A stretch of 64,000 nucleotides of DNA from assembly GCA_964544055.1 (NCBI GenBank), contig CAZJAA010000002.1, forward strand, positions 114,129-178,128, written 5' to 3'. The DNA is from SIG299 sp964544055 (GTDB lineage: Bacteria; Bacillota; Clostridia; Lachnospirales; Lachnospiraceae). The notes under the pieces were generated by a model. The model had not been told where the DNA came from. It was given only the letters and a program-made list of their open reading frames with translations, and did no database searches. The position numbers and the translations under genes are program-made. Below, piece after piece: positions 51,429 to 59,255 of the stretch (its first letter is position 1; the number at the start of each line of letters is the position of its first letter).

Positions 51429-51830
51429 TTATTCTGCAAATACTGCGGAAATCACCATCCACGTCATCAAACTGTTTTGAGAAGCATCATTAAGAGAAAG
51501 ATAGGTTGCCTCAAAAGTTCCAGCCTTTTTATCAAGCGTAAACTGTATACATACATCTACTTTTTCTCCCCCAAAAACATTTACCAGTAAACTCTACAAT
51601 ATCCTCATCATCCTCACTGACAAAATATTCCCATTTCGGATCCTCGAAAAATTCGTCAAATGCTTCTCCGTATGATTTATTCGGATATTCGTCATTATAC
51701 CCATGTTTCACAAACTGTATGTTTTTGTAATTTTCGTCAAAAATGACACCACAATCATATAATACTTATTGTACTTTTCGGATAACTTCTCCATTTCATC
51801 CAGTGAACTTAATTCAATTCCGTAATTCAT
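51429..51830 (-). pseudogene. hypothetical protein broken by two frameshifts
   Basis: From the ATG at 51830 (preceded by AAAGGGG), coding moves across three frames: first MNYGIELSSLDEMEKLSEKY, then YDCGVIFDENYKNIQFVKHG through FEDPKWEYFVSEDDEDIVEF, then GGEKVDVCIQFTLDKKAGTF to AVFAE and a stop at 51429-51431. The first break is near 51760, the second in the run of C's (G's in sense) near 51574. Joined, it would be a soluble acidic protein of about 133 aa; no family is recognised. Either a recent pseudogene or base-calling errors in short runs. Confidence 0.6.
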
Positions 51831-51907
51831 ACTAATCCCCTTTCTCTTTTTGAAATCAAGCGAATATTCGCAATCCGCTTTGCTGCTTACTCATAACATA
51901 ATAACGC

Positions 51908-52288
51908 TTAAATTTGAAAACCATTGGAACGATATTTATCAATGTAAGCTTTCGCCTGTTTTGCATATTTTAGGCTTCTTCTTTCTTCGGAATTTCCAAT
52001 ATAACCCAGTACAGCAATTATTATGCTAATTGTAAAAGCCGCAGAAAACCAGTAAGAAATAATAAAACCTATCACTATCATTCCAATCATTCCGCTTCTG
52101 GTATCCTTCACTTCATCTTGATAATACTCTAAAGAATCTGCACGGCTGATTTCTTCTTTCAGCCTTATCGATGTCAGATAATCCAATGCTTCCACCATCA
52201 GCAGCTTTTCTGCGTCAGAACATGGCAACGCACGGATTTTTCGATGAAGCTGTAGGTATTCTTTTTCAGAGCACGTCAATGCAATCAT
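51908..52288 (-). CDS. C-terminal membrane part of a split J-domain protein
   Basis: 126 aa as an independent frame, with helices LHRKIRALPCSDAEKLLMVE and two adjacent membrane segments (MIGMIVIGFIISYWFSAAF, then ISIIIAVLGYIG). The frame stays open upstream of this ATG to about 52400 and there encodes ESENNEEEYREVLECVQQ, joining the Lys/Glu/Arg linker of the J-domain protein at 52335. A +1 frame change in the purine-rich linker would connect them. It is most likely the second half of one gene. Confidence 0.6.
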   Translation of the reverse strand: MIALTCSEKEYLQLHRKIRALPCSDAEKLLMVEALDYLTSIRLKEEISRADSLEYYQDEVKDTRSGMIGMIVIGFIISYWFSAAFTISIIIAVLGYIGNSEERRSLKYAKQAKAYIDKYRSNGFQI

Positions 52289-52334
52289 CTGCTGGACGCA
52301 TTCTAATACCTCCCGATACTCTTCTTCGTTGTTT

Positions 52335-52691
52335 TCACTCTCCTTTTCCTCTCTCCTTTCCCTTTCTTTTTTCTCTTTCTCTCGCTTTTTCCTTCTCCCT
52401 CCTTTGTTCTTCTTCTGATGAACTTCTCCTTTGTTCTTGCTGCGATGAACTTCTTCGCTGATAATTTTCTGATGAACCTCTTAATTGCTCATCATATTGT
52501 CTGCGTTTATCCCTGTCCGTTAAAATTTCCAACCCCTCATTTAAATCCTGCAACATCCTTGTTGCCTTTTCTCTTTCCCGTTCCCCATAAAAATTATCAG
52601 GATGCCATTTCTTTACTTTTGCTTTATATGCCGCACGAATGATTTCTTCTGATGCAGTTGTTATTTCCAACATTTCATAATAATTTTTCAT
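52335..52691 (-). CDS. J-domain (DnaJ-like) protein, apparently frameshifted
   Basis: 118 aa. Residues 3-65 are a J domain: NYYEMLEITTASEEIIRAAY, VKKWHPDNF with the HPD signature, and LNEGLEILTDRDKRRQYDEQ. The rest is a Ser/Gln/Arg then Lys/Glu/Arg low-complexity linker that ends at a TGA at 52335-52337. J domains stimulate Hsp70. The original product probably continued into the membrane segment at 51908, making a membrane-tethered co-chaperone. The start is supported by GGAGGGCAG. Confidence 0.75.
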   Translation of the reverse strand: MKNYYEMLEITTASEEIIRAAYKAKVKKWHPDNFYGEREREKATRMLQDLNEGLEILTDRDKRRQYDEQLRGSSENYQRRSSSQQEQRRSSSEEEQRREKEKAREREKRKGKERGKGE

Positions 52692-52783
52692 ATCTGCCCT
52701 CCAATGTATCCGTACTTTTTTCTATCATTATAAAATTTTTTTTATCAATTTCATCTGCTGAGATCATAAATCGACATTTAAAC

Positions 52784-52815
52784 AAAAAAAGAAGCCGCTG
52801 TTTTCATACGGCTTC
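52784..52815 (-). terminator. terminator of the threonine-branch operon
   Basis: GAAGCCG/CGGCTTC (52791-52797 with 52809-52815) with seven A's at 52784-52790, T's on the minus strand, lies beyond the apgM-like gene. Confidence 0.75.
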
Positions 52816-52882
52816 CTGTACAGTGTCTATTTATCATGTTTTCGTTGGGATGCTTTACCCAGCTCAAATAATCCAATGCCTT

Positions 52883-54091
52883 TTAGTGACGATTTTCCAG
52901 CAACAGTTCTATCATTTTATATCCGTTTTCTACAACAAGACCGCTTTCTGCGGCTTCCTTTTCGTTATAAAAACCAATTCTTCTGCGCTGGCGTGTGCTG
53001 TCGTACAGTAGAAACGGAATTGGATCGGAGGAATGGGTTCGGATAGCAATTGGTGTCGGATGATCCGGTGTAACAAGCATCCGGTATTCCTCACCAGAAG
53101 CATCCATCTGCTCCTTTACCACCTTGATGACACGCTCATCTAAAAATTCGATTGCCTTTAATTTACGCTCTAAGCTTCCCTGATGTCCCATTTCATCCGG
53201 TGCCTCGACATGAATATAAGCAAAATCATAGCCATCCTTTAACAGGGCATCTACTGCTGCCTGTGCTTTTCCTTCGTAATTGGTATGTAAGGTTCCATCG
53301 GCACCCTCCACCTCGATTACTTTCATTTCTGCACCAATAGCAATTCCCTTGAGTAAATCCACCGCAGAAATCATCACACCCTTTTTGCCGGTTTTCTCAT
53401 AGAAAGAAGTAAGACAAGGCTTTGTGCCGGCACCCCAGAACCAGAGGGAATTTGCCTTATTTAAGCCTTTTTCGGCACGGGCAACATTTAACGGATGATT
53501 ATTTAAAATATCATAACTTTTCTTCATCATTTCACGAAGTGCTTCTTCTTTCGGAAGGTAATCGCCAATCACCCGGCCTAAAATATCGTGAGGCGGTGTT
53601 AATGGTACCACACTTCCTTTATCCCAGATGGTCAGATGACGGTAACTTGTACCTACATAAAACTTATAAATTTCATTTTCCAGTTCTTTGCGGACAGCAT
53701 CAATTAAGATGGCAGCATCCTCCGTACTGATTTCACTGGAACTGTGGTCGATAATCGTCTTTTCCTCATATGGAAGGTCATCATCCGATACGGTAACAAT
53801 GTTGCAGCGGAGTGCTACGTCCTGCGCTTTCATGTCCACGCCGATGCTTAACGCTTCTAATGGGGAACGTCCGGTATAATACAAACGTGGATTGTAGCCA
53901 AGCACTGCAAGATTTGCCGTATCACTGCCCGGGTTCATTCCCTCTGGAATGGTATGGGCAAGACCAACCATACCCTTTCCTGCCATTTCATCCATCACAG
54001 GAGTTTTTGCTGCCTCTAATGGTGTCTTTCCGTTTAACTCTTCGATTGGACGGTCTGCCATACCGTCACCTAATACTACAATATACTTCAT
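52883..54091 (-). CDS. ApgM-like protein, probable homoserine kinase
   Basis: 402 aa alkaline-phosphatase-fold protein. The metal-binding MKYIVVLGDGMADRPI at the start and DEMGHQG, TPDHPTP near the end are those of cofactor-independent phosphoglycerate mutase (ApgM). The subfamily found next to homoserine dehydrogenase, where ThrB is absent, is proposed to phosphorylate homoserine. Here it follows hom by about 140 bases with no thrB in the window, supporting that role. The ATG at 54091 follows TGGAGATTAGT at the 3' end of leader copy A. Confidence 0.85.
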   Translation of the reverse strand: MKYIVVLGDGMADRPIEELNGKTPLEAAKTPVMDEMAGKGMVGLAHTIPEGMNPGSDTANLAVLGYNPRLYYTGRSPLEALSIGVDMKAQDVALRCNIVTVSDDDLPYEEKTIIDHSSSEISTEDAAILIDAVRKELENEIYKFYVGTSYRHLTIWDKGSVVPLTPPHDILGRVIGDYLPKEEALREMMKKSYDILNNHPLNVARAEKGLNKANSLWFWGAGTKPCLTSFYEKTGKKGVMISAVDLLKGIAIGAEMKVIEVEGADGTLHTNYEGKAQAAVDALLKDGYDFAYIHVEAPDEMGHQGSLERKLKAIEFLDERVIKVVKEQMDASGEEYRMLVTPDHPTPIAIRTHSSDPIPFLLYDSTRQRRRIGFYNEKEAAESGLVVENGYKMIELLLENRH

Positions 54092-54097
54092 ACTAAT

Positions 54098-54205
54098 CTC
54101 CATTCCGGAGCGTTTTTTTCGATGAGGCAAAAGAAACAAACTTTCTTAAGAAATTCGCACAGGCGATTTCTGTTCTGCCATCACAGCTTATTTGTGACGC
54201 TCCGG
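54098..54205 (-). ncRNA. recurring leader element, copy A (upstream of apgM-like gene)
   Basis: On the minus strand: closing stem CCGGAGCGT/ACGCTCCGG (54197-54205 with 54105-54113); hairpin TCACA...TGTGA (54181-54197); hairpin AAATCGC...GCGAATTT (54151-54169); hairpin AAGAAA...TTTCTT (54131-54147). The closing stem is followed by GGAATGGAG, the ribosome binding site, seven bases before the start codon. It is about 90% identical to copy B. Confidence 0.6.
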
Positions 54206-54233
54206 CACAAATAGCCATATATCTGCGTTTATA

Positions 54234-55451
54234 CTACGCTTCCCATTCTGTGCGAATACGGTTCAGAATAGTTACCTTGGCTGCCTTTTCTTCAAATTCT
54301 CTTTCGCTCATTTCCTTTGTCACAAAAGCAAACTCACCCATAATACCGGAAGATGCTAACAGCTTTACTTCCTCCAGACCTTCAAACACGGCTCTTGCAG
54401 TGTCTTCTTCTGCTTCCGGCACCCGGACAAAAAATCCGCTCCGGCATTCTTTATGATCCGCCAGAGTCAGCTTTTTACTGCTCCAGATAGTCATAATATT
54501 TCTGCCCTGATGCTTTGTTGCATCAATTACATCTGCTACTACGGCACTTGCGGTCGGAAGCTTGCCTGCACCGCTGCCGTAAAACATAACATCTCCAAGC
54601 GTGTTGCCCTTCACGAGAATGCTGTTAAATACGCCACGCACGCTGAACAACGGATTGTTATCACGAATCATTTTTGGCGTTACCATTGCGTAAAAATTGT
54701 CTCCTATGCGCTTTCCCTGAGCCAACAGCTTAATTTCTGCGCCAAGGGCTTCGGCATACTTAAAATCGACGTCAGAAATTTTTGTAATTCCTTCCATGTA
54801 GATATTTTCAAAATCAACCTGTCTTCCATAAGCAAGGGAAGCAAGAATTGCAAGCTTACGCCCGGCATCATGTCCTTCCACATCTGCTTCCGGATTACGT
54901 TCTGCATATCCCAGATTCTGGGCTTCTTTTAAGGCAGCTTCAAAAGTAGTTCCTTCCTGACTCATTTTCGTTAAAATATAGTTGGTGGTACCGTTGACAA
55001 TGCCGCTAATTTCCATAATTTCTTCGGAAGTCAGCGACTGGTTTAACGGACGGATAATCGGAATACCGCCGCCAACACTTGCTTCGAATAAAAAGTTTAT
55101 CTTCTTCTGTCTTGCGATTTCCAGAAGTTCGGCACCGTACTTTGCCACCAGCGCTTTATTGGAGGTGCAGACGCTTTTTCCGCGAAGCAGACATTCTTTT
55201 ACATAAGAATATGCCGGCTCTGTTCCACCCATAGTTTCCACTACACAGCCAACTTCTTCATCCTCTGCTATTGTTGCAAAGTCATGCACTAAAATTTCTT
55301 CCACCGGATTTCCCGGAAATTCTCTCAAATCCAAAACATACTTTACGGAAATTTCTTCTCCCGCACGTTTTGTAATACTCTCTCTATTCGTATCCAGCAC
55401 TTCTACTACGCCGGAACCAATAGTACCATAACCTAATACTGCTATCTTCAT
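54234..55451 (-). CDS. hom: homoserine dehydrogenase
   Basis: 405 aa. NAD(P)-binding GYGTIGSGVVEVL at the N-terminus, TNKALVAKYG, FEASVGGGIPIIRPL and GTTNYILTKM in the catalytic domain, YGSGAGKLPTASAVVADV near residue 300, and an ACT-like C-terminal regulatory domain. Reduces aspartate semialdehyde to homoserine for threonine and methionine. The ATG at 55451 follows the leader copy B (TGGAGATTAGT); the longest frame to 55598 runs backwards through the RNA element. Lies between the ACT gene and the apgM-like gene. Confidence 0.94.
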   Translation of the reverse strand: MKIAVLGYGTIGSGVVEVLDTNRESITKRAGEEISVKYVLDLREFPGNPVEEILVHDFATIAEDEEVGCVVETMGGTEPAYSYVKECLLRGKSVCTSNKALVAKYGAELLEIARQKKINFLFEASVGGGIPIIRPLNQSLTSEEIMEISGIVNGTTNYILTKMSQEGTTFEAALKEAQNLGYAERNPEADVEGHDAGRKLAILASLAYGRQVDFENIYMEGITKISDVDFKYAEALGAEIKLLAQGKRIGDNFYAMVTPKMIRDNNPLFSVRGVFNSILVKGNTLGDVMFYGSGAGKLPTASAVVADVIDATKHQGRNIMTIWSSKKLTLADHKECRSGFFVRVPEAEEDTARAVFEGLEEVKLLASSGIMGEFAFVTKEMSEREFEEKAAKVTILNRIRTEWEA

Positions 55452-55457
55452 ACTAAT

Positions 55458-55567
55458 CTCCATTCCAGAGCGTTTTTTTCGAACAGGGCAAAAGAAACAA
55501 AGTTTCTTAACGAAATTCGTGCAGGCGATTTCTATTCTGCCATCACAGCTTATTTGTGACGCTCCGG
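55458..55567 (-). ncRNA. recurring leader element, copy B (upstream of hom)
   Basis: On the minus strand: closing stem CCGGAGCGT/ACGCTCTGG (55559-55567 with 55465-55473), one G-C pair of copy A becoming G-U here. Inner hairpins as in copy A; the AAGAAAC/GTTTCTT stem is one pair longer than in copy A. GGAATGGAG follows and serves as the hom ribosome binding site. Confidence 0.6.
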
Positions 55568-55629
55568 CACAAATAACCATGCAAGAATAAGCTATCAAGC
55601 TTATTTTTTACACTATTCTCCTGTAGTTT

Positions 55630-56070
55630 TTATTCAAATCCCAAAATCTTTAAATAGTGGATGCCCTCCAACTCTTCCAGATGCCGCATCATGCTTTCGG
55701 TATCTTCTGTATCAGGCAGAATTTCCACACTCAAAGTGATTGAGGCAATGCCTCCGGTTGGAATTGCCTGATGAATCGTCAGCACATTAGCCTTCGCCGT
55801 TGCCAATATTCCAAGTACATTGGATAAAAGTCCCGGCTTATCATCCAGCTGAAGCATAAAGGTGAGTGTCCGTCCTCTGGTATTATCGTGGAACGGAAAA
55901 ATATCATCCTTATATTTGTAAAAAGAGCTTCTGCTGATATCTACCTGTTCTGTAGCTTCCTGCACTGTCATGGCACGCTCCGAATCCAAAAGACGTTTTG
56001 CTTCTACTACCTTTAGCAAAACTTCCGGAACAGCACGCTTCTTCACAATAAAAAAGCTGTCATCATCCAT
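55630..56070 (-). CDS. pheB: ACT-domain protein (PheB/UPF0735)
   Basis: 146 aa: an N-terminal helix-turn-helix-like part (MTVQEATEQVDISRSSFYKY) and a C-terminal ACT domain (LQLDDKPGLLSNVLGILATA, ITLSVEILPD). This is the PheB family, historically listed as a chorismate-mutase-like or regulator, usually beside hom or pheA. It probably senses an amino acid for the threonine branch. First gene of the hom operon. Confidence 0.85.
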   Translation of the reverse strand: MDDDSFFIVKKRAVPEVLLKVVEAKRLLDSERAMTVQEATEQVDISRSSFYKYKDDIFPFHDNTRGRTLTFMLQLDDKPGLLSNVLGILATAKANVLTIHQAIPTGGIASITLSVEILPDTEDTESMMRHLEELEGIHYLKILGFE

Positions 56071-56188
56071 GCTTTCTCCTTATCCTTTCCTGCATCTCCG
56101 GAGTTTGTGTACGCATATCAAGTACACTTGTCCGTATGCGGAATATCTTACCACATTCATTCCACAAATGCAAGGCTAAAAAGAAAAA

Positions 56189-56209
56189 AGATTAGAAAAA
56201 ATCTAATCT
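56189..56209 (-). terminator. terminator of the ftsEX-S41 operon
   Basis: AGATTAG/CTAATCT (56189-56195 with 56203-56209) in an A-rich context that gives T's on the minus strand, 17 bases beyond the S41 protease stop. Confidence 0.65.
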
Positions 56210-56225
56210 CTTTTTCTTTTTTATT

Positions 56226-57521
56226 TTATTGATTAATTTCCTTCATCAGAATACGGACAGCTTCCTGCAGCTGATTATCCCTGTCATATGGAATAACGAC
56301 AAGCTGCTTTAACGAGTCATCCAGCTCTACTTCTACGTTCGGCGTGACACCAACACCATGGATGCAAACGCCCTTTGGCGTAAAATAACGTGCAATCGTT
56401 ATTTTTACAGCGGTACCGTCTGTTAATGGAAGAATGCTCTGTACAATGCCCTTACCAAAGCTTGTCGTACCAACTAAAGTAGCTGCATCATAATCCTGAA
56501 TTGCTGCCGCAAAAATTTCGGAAGCACTCGCACTATTGCCATTGATTAAAACAGTCATCGGCATATCCAGAACCTCTTTGTCCGTTCCGAGATATTCCTC
56601 CCGCTTTCCGTATTTATCTTCCGTATAAACAATCATTCCTTCCGGCAGAATGAAATCAAGCATATCTACTACGGTGTCTAACAGACCACCACCGTTATCT
56701 CGCAGGTCAATCACTAAGCCTTCCATTCCCTGTGCCTGCAAATCCTTTACGGCGTCCTTAAACTGTCTGGAAGTTGGCTCATCAAAGCTGGAAACCTGAA
56801 TATAACCGATTTTGTTATCCAGCATATCGTGTTCTACCGTTTCAATTTCAATCTTAGCTCTGGTAACGGTAAGCTCGATTGGGTCAGATACGCCTTCCCG
56901 GATAACTGTTACTTTTACCTCCGTTCCTTCTTCCCCTTTCATCATGCTGACTACCTTATCCACTGCCATACCTGTAACATCCACATCGTCTACCATATAA
57001 ATTATATCTCCCGGCAGCATTCCCGCCTTATAGGCCGGACCATCCACATAAGGCTTCACAATCGTGATATACATGGTTTTCGTATTTTGCTGTACAACAG
57101 CTCCGATTCCATAATAGGTTCCCTTGGTGGATTCCATCAGCGTATCATATTCGTCTTTCGTATAGTAGCAGGTATATGGGTCACCCAGACCTTCCAACAG
57201 ACCTTTATAGGCACCCACACGCATATCCTCTACAGAAATATCATTCATATAATACTGGTCAACCAGATACATTAAAAGTTCCATTTTTGCCGTGAAATAA
57301 TCTGACATCAGTTCTTCCCCGGCGGAAGACGGCTGTTTTGTTTCCGTATCTGCTGTATCAGTGGACTGTTGACCATTTTCGCCGGATGCCGTCTGCTGAT
57401 TTTCTGTTTTTCCCTGTTCTTCCTGCTTTATATTCTGAAACAGCATGGCACAGCCCGACGTTCCAAGCATCATGGAACAAATCAGCGTCATGCAGAATAT
57501 TTTAATTATATTTTTTTTCAT
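56226..57521 (-). CDS. S41 carboxy-terminal processing protease (CtpA/CtpB-like)
   Basis: 431 aa. The N-terminal signal ends near GTSGC, possibly a lipoprotein. A Ser/Thr/Gln-rich spacer precedes a PDZ domain (GIGAVVQQNTKTMYITIV, GPAYKAGMLPGDIIY) and the S41 domain with the catalytic Ser in INGNSASASEIF and Lys in SFGKGIVQS. It processes or degrades extracytoplasmic proteins. Lies 14 bases after ftsX; in Bacillus a CtpB-type protease also follows ftsEX. Confidence 0.9.
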   Translation of the reverse strand: MKKNIIKIFCMTLICSMMLGTSGCAMLFQNIKQEEQGKTENQQTASGENGQQSTDTADTETKQPSSAGEELMSDYFTAKMELLMYLVDQYYMNDISVEDMRVGAYKGLLEGLGDPYTCYYTKDEYDTLMESTKGTYYGIGAVVQQNTKTMYITIVKPYVDGPAYKAGMLPGDIIYMVDDVDVTGMAVDKVVSMMKGEEGTEVKVTVIREGVSDPIELTVTRAKIEIETVEHDMLDNKIGYIQVSSFDEPTSRQFKDAVKDLQAQGMEGLVIDLRDNGGGLLDTVVDMLDFILPEGMIVYTEDKYGKREEYLGTDKEVLDMPMTVLINGNSASASEIFAAAIQDYDAATLVGTTSFGKGIVQSILPLTDGTAVKITIARYFTPKGVCIHGVGVTPNVEVELDDSLKQLVVIPYDRDNQLQEAVRILMKEINQ

Positions 57522-57535
57522 TTTCTTTATCCTCC

Positions 57536-58456
57536 TTAATGCTGCAATTCTATTTTCCTAATCTGGCGTTTTGCTGTCATATGGCTGGCAATAATGCCAA
57601 TTCCCAGACTGAATGCCAGTGCCAGCGGAATAAACTGATGCATAATTACTGTTCTGTCAATAAATGACAAAGAAGAAAATACCGATTCAAACTGCTCTTT
57701 TAAGGTAAGAATTACCTCGCCATACAAAAGATAAAGCAGTCCGATTGGAAGAATGGAACCAAGCACACCAATTACAGCACCTTCTACTACAAATGGAGCG
57801 CGAATAAAAAAATCCGTTGCACCGATGATGCTCATGATGGAGATTTCTTCTTTTCTGACATTAATACCTGTTGAAATTGTTGTTCGGATTAAGAATACCG
57901 CAACTGCAACCAGAATTGCAATCAACCCTGCCGAAATTACCCAAAGCATTGTTTTTATTCCGGTAAAGCTTTCTGCCAGCGACTCGGAATGATTTACTTT
58001 ACGAACATTTTCCAGAGATTCTGCATAGCGAACCAATACTTCCTGCCGTGATACATCATTCAGTGTTACTTCCAGAGAAGCAGAGTCGGCAAGTGGATTA
58101 TCCGAGCCAAATGTTGCAGAAAGTTCTTCATTCAGACTTTCCTTTTTATAGTTTTCCCAGGCTTCCTCTGCAGAAATATAACGCACCATGGCTACATCCG
58201 AGCGAAGCTCTATCTGCTCTTTTATTTCTAAAATACGTTCCTCTCCGGTTCCATCTTCAAAAAAAACGGTAAAACCTACCAGCGACTCAGCTTTTCCCAC
58301 AGCATAATTAAAATTTGCCATGACAAAATAGAAGACACCAAGCAAAAGCAGACATGCCGTAATCGTACCGGCAGAAGCAAGCGAATAAATGCGGTTTCTC
58401 CATGCGCTTCGTATTCCCTGAGCCAAACAATAAAACAAGGTTCTAATTTTTCGCAT
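57536..58456 (-). CDS. ftsX: cell division ABC permease FtsX
   Basis: 306 aa. One membrane helix (about 22-45), an extracytoplasmic loop of about 115 residues (SAEEAWENYKKESLNEELSA) and three further helices in the FtsX fold (TTISTGINVRKEEISIMSII). With FtsE it activates peptidoglycan hydrolases at division or elongation. I chose the ATG at 58456, which overlaps the ftsE 3' end by 14 bases, implying translational coupling. Confidence 0.92.
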   Translation of the reverse strand: MRKIRTLFYCLAQGIRSAWRNRIYSLASAGTITACLLLLGVFYFVMANFNYAVGKAESLVGFTVFFEDGTGEERILEIKEQIELRSDVAMVRYISAEEAWENYKKESLNEELSATFGSDNPLADSASLEVTLNDVSRQEVLVRYAESLENVRKVNHSESLAESFTGIKTMLWVISAGLIAILVAVAVFLIRTTISTGINVRKEEISIMSIIGATDFFIRAPFVVEGAVIGVLGSILPIGLLYLLYGEVILTLKEQFESVFSSLSFIDRTVIMHQFIPLALAFSLGIGIIASHMTAKRQIRKIELQH

Positions 58457-59183
58457 ACTGATACCTGCCCTTTTCTTCGTCACGAATTACCCTGCCATTT
58501 TTCAGGGTGATGACACGTTTCTGCATTTTGTCTACAATTTCCTGATTGTGAGTTACAACCACAACCGTAGTTCCCCGCTTATTAATATCCTCCAACAGGT
58601 TCATAATTTCCCAGGAGTTTTTTGGATCCAGATTTCCGGTCGGCTCATCTGCAAGCAAAATTACCGGATTATTTACCAATGCCCTTGCAAGCGCAACTCT
58701 CTGCTGCTGTCCTCCGGATAATTCCGTTGGAAACGATTTTCTTTTATCCAGAAGTCCTACCAGAGAAAGCATTTTTGGCACCTGACGTTTAATTAGACGT
58801 TCCGGAGCTTCCACGACTCTCTGGGCAAATGCCACATTATCATATACGTTTCTGTCTTTCAGCAAACGGAAATCTTGAAATACGACTCCAATACTCCGCC
58901 GATATTTGCCTACCTGATGTCTTCGCAGACGGCCGATTTCCCTCCCGGCAACAAACACCTTACCTTGAGATGGGAGGATTTCTTTTAGCATCAGACGTAT
59001 CAGCGTTGATTTTCCCGAACCGCTGCTACCAACAATAAATACAAATTCACCTTTGTAAATCCGGATATTAATATCTTCAATTGCCGCAATCCCTTTCTGA
59101 TATTCCTTGGAAACATGTTCAAAAGAAATAACCGGTGCTTCAATTTTGCTCATCTCTCTATTAATATCAAATTCTTCCGCCAT
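58443..59183 (-). CDS. ftsE: cell division ABC ATPase FtsE
   Basis: 246 aa with Walker A GSSGSGKST, Q-loop VFQDFRLL, signature LSGGQQQRVALARA, Walker B ILLADEPTGNLD and switch His in VVVTHNQE. Standard FtsE length with an N-terminal extension of about 18 residues (MAEEFDINREMSKIEAP), so a start at MSKIEAP is also possible. First gene of ftsE-ftsX-S41. Confidence 0.92.
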   Translation of the reverse strand: MAEEFDINREMSKIEAPVISFEHVSKEYQKGIAAIEDINIRIYKGEFVFIVGSSGSGKSTLIRLMLKEILPSQGKVFVAGREIGRLRRHQVGKYRRSIGVVFQDFRLLKDRNVYDNVAFAQRVVEAPERLIKRQVPKMLSLVGLLDKRKSFPTELSGGQQQRVALARALVNNPVILLADEPTGNLDPKNSWEIMNLLEDINKRGTTVVVVTHNQEIVDKMQKRVITLKNGRVIRDEEKGRYQYAKN

Positions 59184-59220
59184 ATATTCTCCTTTATCAT
59201 AAAATTTTTGTCTGCGACAA

Positions 59221-59244
59221 AAAGGCTGCCGGAGGGCAGCCTTT
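59221..59244 (-). terminator. terminator of the CdaR-like regulator
   Basis: A perfect 10-bp stem AAAGGCTGCC/GGCAGCCTTT (59221-59230 with 59235-59244) followed by T's on the minus strand. Confidence 0.85.
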
Positions 59245-59255
59245 ATTTTACATTA

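Noticed and set aside
52335..52420. Programmed ribosomal frameshifting in the J-domain gene
   Set aside because: The A-run is not in the frame needed for a -1 slippery heptamer and the required shift is +1; mutation or sequencing error is simpler.
55452..55600. T-box leader for threonine before hom
   Set aside because: There is no AGGGUGG-type T-box sequence, specifier stem or downstream terminator; the structure is closed by a stem ending at the ribosome binding site.
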